A DNA stretch of 11,972 nt, from assembly GCA_029263435.1 (NCBI GenBank), contig JAJCXL010000133.1, positions 1 to 11,972 on the forward strand, read 5' to 3'. The first letter of the stretch is position 1, and each line of letters opens with the position of its first letter. The DNA comes from Acidobacteriota bacterium. Its GTDB lineage: Bacteria > Acidobacteriota > Vicinamibacteria > Marinacidobacterales > SMYC01. The translations under genes were made by a program, and so were the position numbers. The notes under the pieces were generated by a model that was not told where the DNA came from, searched no databases, and saw nothing but the letters and a program-made list of their open reading frames with translations. Of the stretch, positions 6,346 through 11,972 are shown piece after piece.

Positions 6346-6414
6346 CATAAAATACTTTAACATCTTCCTGGTAAGTGTCGTTGATAACAAGTTGTACCTA
6401 GGGAGTTCCGACTC

Positions 6415-8106
6415 ATGGGTTTCTTCAGCAAGAAGAAAAATCTCGTAGGACTCGACATCGGCTCCGGCTCGGTGAAGGCCGTCGAGATGAAGCCCGGCAA
6501 GGGCGACACTTGGCAGCTCACGAATGTGGGTGTCGAGCTACTGCCCCAGGAAGCGATCGTCGATGGTCAGATCATGGATTCGACCTCCGTCATCGACGCT
6601 ATCCAGAGGCTCTTTTCCGAGAACCGGATCAAGACGCAGGATGTCGCGACTGCCATCAGCGGCAGCTCCGTCATCGTCAAGAAGATTCAGCTCCCCTCGA
6701 TGAGCGATCAAGAGCTCGCCGAGTCTATTCATTGGGAAGCGGAACAATACATCCCTTTTGACATTCAAGAGGTCAACCTCGACTACCGAGTGTTGGATCC
6801 CGGGGCTCCCGGCGGCAACATGGACATCCTGCTGGTCGCCGCGAAGAAAGACAAGATCAACGACTATCAGAGCGTCATCACTCAGGCGGGACGTAACCCC
6901 GTCGTCATGGATGTCGACTCGTTCGCCCTGCAGCACGCCTATGAAATGAACTATGGCGTCGAGCCCGGCCGCATCGTGGCCATGGTCAACATCGGCGCCA
7001 GCCAAGCTAACATCAATATAGTGCGTGGCGACACGTCGATTTTCACGCGCGACATCACCACCGTCGGCGGAAACCAGTTCACCGACGCCATCCAAAAAGA
7101 GCTTAGCGTCGGTTTCGACCAAGCCGAGAACCTCAAGCAGGGGCATGGCGAAGGCGCGGAATCGGTCGCGGGGATCCTTCAATCGGTCTCTGAGTCGGTG
7201 TTGCTCGAAGTTCAGAAGACGTTCGACTTCTTCAAGGCGACGACTTCCGAAGACCGGATCGACCGCGTCGTACTCAGCGGCGGCAGCGCCCGCATCCCGG
7301 GGCTCGCCGATGCGATGTCCGAGCGCTTCGATAGTCGCGTCGAGATTTTCAACCCGTTTCAGACGGTCACCTACAACCCCAAGGATTTCGAGGCCGAGTT
7401 CCTAGAAGAAGTCGGCCCCGCCTGCGCCATCGGCGTCGGACTCGCGATGCGCAAACCCGAGGAAGGGATCAACCTCCTCGGCACGTCGGAGTCTTCCGGC
7501 GCCGGCGCGGTGATGATGGACGCGGCGATGGTCTCCGGCGATGCGTCCGAGAGAAAAGGCGTATTGGCGGGCATCCTCATCATGGGGCTCGTCGTAGGAC
7601 TGATCGCCTTCCAGTGGTTCTCAGCCTCGAGTGCGATCGGCAACTTGGATCAGAAGCTCAACGAGCTTCGCCAGGAACAGGCCCGGCTCGCCCCAATCAT
7701 CGTTCAAGTCGAGGAGTACCAGGCCAAGCTCGCTGAGCTCGAAGAAAAAGAACGCCTCATCGAGCGGCTCAAGAGCGTCCGTGAGGGCCCGGTCCGAATG
7801 TTGGATGCGCTCTCTGGTGAGCTGCCCGACTTCGTGTGGTTGACGGAGCTCAACCAGCGGGGTCCGACGGTAACCATCGACGGCATGGCCGCCTCGCTCG
7901 TGAGCGTTGCGGACTACATCCGCAAGCTCGAGGACAGCGATTGGTTTCAAGGCGTCGAGCTCATCAACGCGGAAGTCAACGCCCGCGAAGAGCAAGAGTT
8001 CACGCAGTTTCAGTTGAGAACCCAAATCGTGTCGCCTTCGGCCCCACCCGCGACCCCGCCAGGTGCAGCCGCGCCGGGAACGGCGGCGCCTGCAGGAGCG
8101 CGCTAG
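6415..8106 (+). CDS. pilM: Type IV pilus alignment protein, PilM-PilN fusion
   Basis: PilM is a cytoplasmic actin-like ATP-binding protein that docks on the N-terminus of the inner-membrane protein PilN. Here both are in one 563-residue chain. Residues 1-347 are PilM: actin-like phosphate loop GLDIGSGSVK (12-21), LPSMSDQELAESIHWEAEQY (93-112) and VLSGGSARIPGL (286-297). GINLL at 351-355 matches the PilN segment that normally binds the PilM groove. After a 26-residue Gly/Ala/Ser linker comes one hydrophobic helix (about 382-402), a charged coiled coil (about 408-457), then the periplasmic ferredoxin-like PilN domain (about 458-540) and an Ala/Pro tail (541-563). The order is topologically sensible: PilM inside, PilN outside. 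There is no internal stop or frameshift. The ATG has AGGGAG nine bases upstream. It is the first gene of the pilMN-O-P-Q operon. A separate pilN is absent. Confidence 0.95.
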   Translation: MGFFSKKKNLVGLDIGSGSVKAVEMKPGKGDTWQLTNVGVELLPQEAIVDGQIMDSTSVIDAIQRLFSENRIKTQDVATAISGSSVIVKKIQLPSMSDQELAESIHWEAEQYIPFDIQEVNLDYRVLDPGAPGGNMDILLVAAKKDKINDYQSVITQAGRNPVVMDVDSFALQHAYEMNYGVEPGRIVAMVNIGASQANINIVRGDTSIFTRDITTVGGNQFTDAIQKELSVGFDQAENLKQGHGEGAESVAGILQSVSESVLLEVQKTFDFFKATTSEDRIDRVVLSGGSARIPGLADAMSERFDSRVEIFNPFQTVTYNPKDFEAEFLEEVGPACAIGVGLAMRKPEEGINLLGTSESSGAGAVMMDAAMVSGDASERKGVLAGILIMGLVVGLIAFQWFSASSAIGNLDQKLNELRQEQARLAPIIVQVEEYQAKLAELEEKERLIERLKSVREGPVRMLDALSGELPDFVWLTELNQRGPTVTIDGMAASLVSVADYIRKLEDSDWFQGVELINAEVNAREEQEFTQFQLRTQIVSPSAPPATPPGAAAPGTAAPAGAR

Positions 8107-8134
8107 TCATGGACGCGATGATGGAGACCGTGAA

Positions 8135-8734
8135 ATGAGCAAGCTCAGCTTCGGTGCACAAATTCTCGTCTTCGCCATACTAGGCGCGGTGCTCTACGGA
8201 GTTTTCTACTGGTGGTTCTACAGCCCGATGCAAGAAGAGATCGCGACCAAGACGGAGCAGCAACGGGTCCTCGACGCGGAAGTTCAAAATGCGCGTACCA
8301 CCGCGGCACGTCTCCCGGAATTTCGGCGAGAAGTCGAGCGCAAAGAAGCCACCCTTCAGGCGCTGTCGCGCATCCTTCCCAGCGAGAAGGAAGTCGATGA
8401 CCTGATGCGGAAAGTGCAACAGCTCGCGGCGGAGTCCAGCCTCGATGTGCTGCGCTTCCGGCCGGAGGCCATGCGCCCCCAAGAGTTCTATGCGGAGTTT
8501 CCCATCACGCTCGATCTGGATGGGAGCTATCACAACCTCGCTTATTTCTTCGACAGGCTGAGTCGCCTATCGCGAATCGTCAACGTGACCAATCTCAACG
8601 TAGAAGCGAAACGCGACCCGACTTTATCGTCAACTATCAGCGCCACGTGTACCGCGACGACGTACGTCTTCATCGACCGGCCGCCGCCAGCACCTGGCGC
8701 GGCAGCTCCTGGAGCGGCAGCACCTGCTCGTTAA
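8135..8734 (+). CDS. pilO: Type IV pilus inner-membrane alignment protein PilO
   Basis: PilO pairs with PilN in the inner membrane and passes the alignment complex on to PilP and PilQ. The 199-residue protein has a short cytoplasmic N-terminus, one membrane helix (about 8-28), a coiled coil (about 32-78) and a ferredoxin-like periplasmic domain. The latter carries LPSEKEVDDLMRKVQQLA (81-98) and HNLAYFFDRLSRLSRIVNV (133-151). The last residues, from about 183, are Pro/Ala-rich and nearly repeat the tail of the preceding fusion. The frame is open from 8063, but that part overlaps the pilM end in another frame. ATG 8135 has GGAG eight bases upstream and gives the expected start, 28 bases after the pilM stop. 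Confidence 0.94.
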   Translation: MSKLSFGAQILVFAILGAVLYGVFYWWFYSPMQEEIATKTEQQRVLDAEVQNARTTAARLPEFRREVERKEATLQALSRILPSEKEVDDLMRKVQQLAAESSLDVLRFRPEAMRPQEFYAEFPITLDLDGSYHNLAYFFDRLSRLSRIVNVTNLNVEAKRDPTLSSTISATCTATTYVFIDRPPPAPGAAAPGAAAPAR

Positions 8735-8767
8735 CCGGATCCGCAACCATAATTGACTAATTCGGAC

Positions 8768-8779
8768 AAACATATGTTT
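8768..8779. repeat. 12-bp perfect palindrome between pilO and pilP
   Basis: AAACATATGTTT reads the same on both strands and lies in the 66-base pilO-pilP gap. It has no loop, so it is more like a protein-binding site than an RNA hairpin. It also contains an in-frame ATG (8774) that could extend PilP by nine residues, but no Shine-Dalgarno precedes it. No promoter pair with good spacing surrounds it. Confidence 0.4.
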
Positions 8780-8800
8780 CCACTGCGCGAGGTACGAGTC

Positions 8801-9325
8801 ATGCGAACGCGACAACTGCTAGGCAGTTACGCCCTCGTAGCCTTTCTCATGGCCGTCATCGGCGGCGTCGCAGCCGCCCAGCAACCGCCACCCGCCGCGG
8901 GAGCCGAGGAGCAGATCCCACCCGAGGGTGGCGCCATCGAAGAGATCCCCGAGGGCATCGAGCTCGCGGAGGGCTCCGGCTACAACTACGAATCAGGCGG
9001 AAGGCGTGATCCTTTCATCAGCCTCGCGCTTGGCGTCAATGTCCTCGATCCAGATGCCGCCCGGCCGCCGGGACTCCAGGGAATGCTCATTCAAGAGGTG
9101 AGTCTGAGAGGCATCGTCAAGACCACCGATGGATACATAGCTATGATTCAGGGAACCGATAACAAGAGCTACTTCGCAAGGGACAGTGAGCGTCTCTATG
9201 ACGGTCATATTCAGGAAATCAGGGACGACCGCGTGATTTTCCGCCAAGAGATCCGAGACCCTTTGCGCATCGAACAATCCCAAGAAGTTGAGAAAACGCT
9301 TCATCCGGTGGAGGAGCAACGATGA
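8801..9325 (+). CDS. pilP: Type IV pilus periplasmic protein PilP
   Basis: PilP links the PilN/PilO inner-membrane pair to the N-terminal domains of the PilQ secretin in the periplasm. The 174-residue protein has a signal peptide (about 1-26, ending VAAA before QQ) and a flexible Pro/Glu-rich stretch (27-58). The family hallmark GGRRDPF follows at 66-72, then the small beta-rich HR domain (about 93-156: GMLIQEVSLRGIV, RLYDGHIQEI). Start choice: the frame opens at a TTG at 8753, but ATG 8801 has GAGG eight bases ahead and begins directly at the signal peptide. Well-studied PilP proteins of Neisseria and Pseudomonas are lipoproteins. This one has no cysteine at all, so it should be cleaved by signal peptidase I or stay membrane-anchored. 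Its stop overlaps the pilQ start by ATGA. Confidence 0.9.
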   Translation: MRTRQLLGSYALVAFLMAVIGGVAAAQQPPPAAGAEEQIPPEGGAIEEIPEGIELAEGSGYNYESGGRRDPFISLALGVNVLDPDAARPPGLQGMLIQEVSLRGIVKTTDGYIAMIQGTDNKSYFARDSERLYDGHIQEIRDDRVIFRQEIRDPLRIEQSQEVEKTLHPVEEQR

Positions 9326-11958
9326 AACCTTCGAGGTCCGTGGTCCGACCCCTGCTTCTCATCATGTCGATGGCAATGATGCAGGTGGCGGAGATATCCG
9401 CTCAACCCCAGGGGAGTGCCAATCCGGCTCCCGGGACCGTGAGCGCCGTCCGCTTCCACGTCGCGCCAGGCCAAACTCGCGTTTGGCTCGAAACCGCTGG
9501 AGCTGTTCTTTACACGAACTACAGTCCGGACCCGTTGACTTTGGTCGTGGACCTGCCCGGGGTCGACATCTCCGGTTTGCCGCCGCGAACGGTCGTCGGG
9601 AGTCGAGAAGTCGACGCTATCCTGGCCACTACCCTCGAGGGGGTCGGCGGCAAACAACTGTCGCGCATCGAGATCAAGTTGGCGACGATCGTCCCGTACC
9701 AGATCAAGGGCTCGGAGCAGTCGCTCAACATCGTGTTCGACGGCGCGGAGCCCGTGGCTTCGAGCTCGCCCGAGCAGCTGGCCGCTCCGTCGACGCCGTC
9801 ACTCGCGATCGAGGAAGCTGAGCCCATTGTCGAGGCTTACTTAACACCACAGGCGCCGACGGAACCTAAGCCATCGCAGGCGCCAACCGTGTCGGACACG
9901 CCGGCCACTTTCATCAATAGCATCTCCCATGCCGTCGAGGGCGAGGTTCTCAAAGTACGTCTCGCCGCCGATGGCCGTCTCGACTACACGAGCTTCGAGC
10001 TAGAGAACCCGGCCCGTCTGGTCTTCGATTTCAACGGTGTGTTGAACGCGGTCCCCACGCGCGCAATGGACATCGAGTCTCTCGGCGTCTCGAGAGTACG
10101 GGTCGCGCAGTTCCGCGCTTCCGATCCTCAGATCACCCGCGTCGTCTTCGATATGTCGACCTCGATGCCCCATCGTGCCAGCGAGGAGTATGAGGGCTTG
10201 GAGATTGCGTTCGCTCGATCGCGCGATTCCTTCGCACCTGCCGCGACGTTCGCGTCCATTCAACCGGACGAGCCGGAAACGCAACAGCTCCCGCCGCTGC
10301 CGACTCCCGCCGGCGAGCCTGCCATCGAGAGCACTCCAGCGCTGGCCTATGAGCCCGCCCCGGAGAGTCCCGTCAGCATCGACGAGAACGCGGCGATGGA
10401 GAGCGAGATGGAGGCCCCTAGCCAACCCGTCACGACCCTCACCGCCAACGCTGAAGGTGCCTATGTCGTACGCGACGCAGCGATGACCGAGACGGCCACC
10501 GCACCGAGTCAGGACTTCTCACTCACGAACCCTGCGTTGCTGCCTATGCTTCCGGTGCCTCCGGCCCCGCAAGACATGACCCCTGAACCGGCGGCCAACC
10601 GACAAGGTTTTCTCGGCTCCAACCCCGGCGAGATTCAATATGTCGGGGACCTCATCAGTCTCGACTTCAAAGACGGTGATATCCAGGACATCTTCCGGCT
10701 GTTCGCGGACATCAGCGGCCTCAACATCGTGGTCCAGCCCGGCGTCTCGGGGCGCATCACGCTCAAGTTGACCGAGGTCCCTTGGGACCAAGCGCTCGAG
10801 CTCGTCCTCAAGACCAACAAGCTCGGCTTCATCGTCGAAGGCAACGTCATCCGCATCGCTCCTCTCTCCGAGCTTGCTTCGGAAGAGGCGGAAAAACGCG
10901 CCCTAGCGGAAGAAAAAGCGCTCGCCGGTGACTTGATTACGGATACGCGAATCCTCAGCTACGCGAAGTCCGACGAGATCATGCCCCTGCTCCAGCGCAA
11001 CCTCTCCCCCCGGGGCGACATCGTCATGGACGCGCGTACCAACACCGTCATCTTCACCGACCTGAACGCCCAGGTGAACTCCATCCACGCGCTCATCGAC
11101 CAGCTCGACACCCCGATCCCCGGTGTGGAGATCGAAGCGCGCATCGTAGTCACGACCCGCACCTTTGCGCGTCAACTCGGCGTCCAGTGGGGCTTCACGA
11201 GCAACCAGACTCAGGCTCTCGGAAACACCACCGAGCTGACCTTTCCGAACCGTATCCAACTCGACGGCCAATCCGTAGGGTCGAGCTCCGCGCGCAACTT
11301 CAGTGTTCCCGGAGCCTCTACCGGCGGCCTCGCCCCACCGGTCTTCGACGAAGGCACCCTCGCCGTCCAACGTGGCTACGCCGTCAACTTGCCGTTCGCC
11401 GGGGCACCCACCGGCGCGGTCGGACTGTCTCTCGGAAGCATTACCGGCGCCTTCAACATCGACGCCGCCATCTCGGCCGCCGAGAGGCGCGGTCAAGTCC
11501 GCATCATCTCGGCCCCGAAGATCATCACCCAGAACAACAAGCCCGCCGAGATCAAGCAGGGTACGACGTTCCCGGTGCAAGTGGTCGCGAACAACACCAT
11601 CACGGTTCAGTTCAAGGAAGCTCTCCTCGACCTCGCCGTGACGCCGCAAATCACAGGCGCCGACACCATCATTCTGGATATTGAAGTGAACAACGACTCT
11701 CTCGACTTCGGTCGTGCGGTCAACGGTATCCCCAGCATCGTCACCCAGGCGGCGACGACCCAGGTCCTCGTGGCTGACGGGTCGACGACGGTTATCGGTG
11801 GCGTCTTCGTGAACACCCAACAGCTCGAGGAGCAGTACGTGCCCCTCCTGCATAAGATTCCTGTCCTTGGCTACCTCTTCAAGACCAAGAACGTAGACAC
11901 CCGGAACGAAGAGCTCTTGATTTTCCTGACTCCGCGGATCCGCAAGGACACGATTTAG
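9322..11958 (+). CDS. pilQ: Type IV pilus outer-membrane secretin PilQ
   Basis: PilQ forms the multimeric outer-membrane pore through which the pilus passes. The 878-residue protein is complete. It has a signal peptide (about 1-27, cleavage near ISA-QP), a first AMIN-type beta domain (about 38-140), an Ala/Pro/Glu linker and a second AMIN domain (about 198-297). A long Pro/Glu/Ala/Thr linker follows (about 300-432), then the N0/STN domain (about 438-515; DGDIQDIFRLFADISGLNIV at 451-470), the N1 secretin-N domain (about 540-600) and the secretin core (about 603-875). The core carries QVRIISAPKI (725-734), VPLLHKIPVLGYLF (840-853) and LLIFLTPRI (865-873). AMIN domains bind peptidoglycan in known PilQ proteins. 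The ATG overlaps the pilP stop and has GAGGAG five bases upstream (9311-9316), so translation is coupled. Size and domain order are usual; the second linker is long. Confidence 0.97.
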   Translation: MKPSRSVVRPLLLIMSMAMMQVAEISAQPQGSANPAPGTVSAVRFHVAPGQTRVWLETAGAVLYTNYSPDPLTLVVDLPGVDISGLPPRTVVGSREVDAILATTLEGVGGKQLSRIEIKLATIVPYQIKGSEQSLNIVFDGAEPVASSSPEQLAAPSTPSLAIEEAEPIVEAYLTPQAPTEPKPSQAPTVSDTPATFINSISHAVEGEVLKVRLAADGRLDYTSFELENPARLVFDFNGVLNAVPTRAMDIESLGVSRVRVAQFRASDPQITRVVFDMSTSMPHRASEEYEGLEIAFARSRDSFAPAATFASIQPDEPETQQLPPLPTPAGEPAIESTPALAYEPAPESPVSIDENAAMESEMEAPSQPVTTLTANAEGAYVVRDAAMTETATAPSQDFSLTNPALLPMLPVPPAPQDMTPEPAANRQGFLGSNPGEIQYVGDLISLDFKDGDIQDIFRLFADISGLNIVVQPGVSGRITLKLTEVPWDQALELVLKTNKLGFIVEGNVIRIAPLSELASEEAEKRALAEEKALAGDLITDTRILSYAKSDEIMPLLQRNLSPRGDIVMDARTNTVIFTDLNAQVNSIHALIDQLDTPIPGVEIEARIVVTTRTFARQLGVQWGFTSNQTQALGNTTELTFPNRIQLDGQSVGSSSARNFSVPGASTGGLAPPVFDEGTLAVQRGYAVNLPFAGAPTGAVGLSLGSITGAFNIDAAISAAERRGQVRIISAPKIITQNNKPAEIKQGTTFPVQVVANNTITVQFKEALLDLAVTPQITGADTIILDIEVNNDSLDFGRAVNGIPSIVTQAATTQVLVADGSTTVIGGVFVNTQQLEEQYVPLLHKIPVLGYLFKTKNVDTRNEELLIFLTPRIRKDTI

Positions 11959-11972
11959 GAGGGGCTCGATGA
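11957..11972 (+). promoter_or_regulatory. Ribosome-binding site and start codon of a truncated next gene
   Basis: AGGAGGGG (11957-11964) overlaps the pilQ TAG stop and is followed after four bases by ATG at 11969-11971, one base before the window ends. This indicates at least one more gene in the pil operon. Its identity cannot be read from one codon. In proteobacteria aroK and aroB often follow pilQ, but nothing here confirms that. Confidence 0.65.

Larger units (their letters stand above)
5850..6414. other. Divergent intergenic region between ribosomal and pilus operons
   Basis: No credible gene lies in these 565 bases. A 108-codon frame on the minus strand (5915-6241) has no recognisable domain, no good start signal and a composition like translated noncoding DNA. 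The region holds the rplM promoter near its left end and two candidate pil promoters near its right end. It also has several inverted repeats: a 7-bp GGCCGCT/AGCGGCC pair at 5954-5985, GGCTC/GAGCC at 6106-6120, and GAGGG/CCCTC at 6224-6238. An eight-T run lies at 6084-6091, and TTCGTTAGA occurs twice (5921-5929 and 6011-6019). The right third is distinctly more AT-rich than the flanking genes. I see no tRNA or known riboswitch. Confidence 0.7.

Noticed and set aside
5850..6414. Sigma-54 (-24/-12) promoter for the pil genes
   Set aside because: TGGCAGCGG near 6023 resembles the -24 element, but no TTGC-type -12 element follows at the required spacing.
8109..8140. A tiny frame MDAMMETVK between pilM and pilO
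   Set aside because: Nine codons ending in a TGA that overlaps the pilO ATG. It might act as a coupling leader, but nothing supports it as a gene.
10903..11853. A 316-codon minus-strand frame opposite pilQ
   Set aside because: Low-complexity Arg/Gly/Asp/Val translation typical of the reverse complement of a GC-rich gene. The pilQ frame carries the secretin motifs.
1..11972. CRISPR array, insertion sequence, prophage or defence system
   Set aside because: No regularly spaced repeats, terminal inverted repeats, transposase, integrase or nuclease-like genes were seen. All frames are accounted for by housekeeping and pilus genes.

Overview
This is a chromosomal window from a high-GC Gram-negative-type bacterium. 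It holds two operons that diverge from a 565-base intergenic region at 5850-6414. The gene order rplM-rpsI-rpsB-tsf-pyrH-frr, a short EF-Ts, and a type IV pilus alignment operon ending in an outer-membrane secretin would fit Acidobacteriota or a nearby deep phylum. That placement is an inference from gene order and protein style, not a phylogenetic result.

Minus strand (read from 5849 down to 1): rplM (L13), rpsI (S9, TTG start), rpsB (S2, probable TTG start), tsf (EF-Ts), pyrH (UMP kinase), frr (ribosome recycling factor), thrC (threonine synthase) and the start of an AlaX-type alanyl-tRNA editing protein that runs off the left edge. The last two overlap by ATGA. The gaps are short (8 to about 110 bases) and I see no convincing internal terminator, so one transcription unit from a TTGACA/TAAATT promoter at about 5912-5940 is plausible. 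The theme is translation: two ribosomal subunit components, elongation, recycling, nucleotide supply, and then an amino-acid/tRNA quality pair.

Plus strand (6415 to the right edge): a fused PilM-PilN protein, PilO, PilP and the PilQ secretin, followed by a ribosome-binding site and start codon of one more gene cut by the window edge. Together these form the alignment subcomplex of a type IV pilus machine: cytoplasmic PilM, inner-membrane PilN and PilO, periplasmic PilP, and the outer-membrane PilQ pore. Pilins, ATPases (PilB/PilT), PilC and PilD are not in the window. Two candidate sigma-70 promoters lie upstream, one carrying a perfect inverted repeat.

Most of the window is well-known housekeeping and pilus biology. 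The most notable points are the covalent PilM-PilN fusion that keeps the PilN INLL motif, near-identical Ala/Pro tails on the PilN part and on PilO, a PilP with no lipidation cysteine, thrC-alaX placed after frr, and the operator-like repeat in the pil promoter region. I found no mobile element, CRISPR array, tRNA or rRNA.
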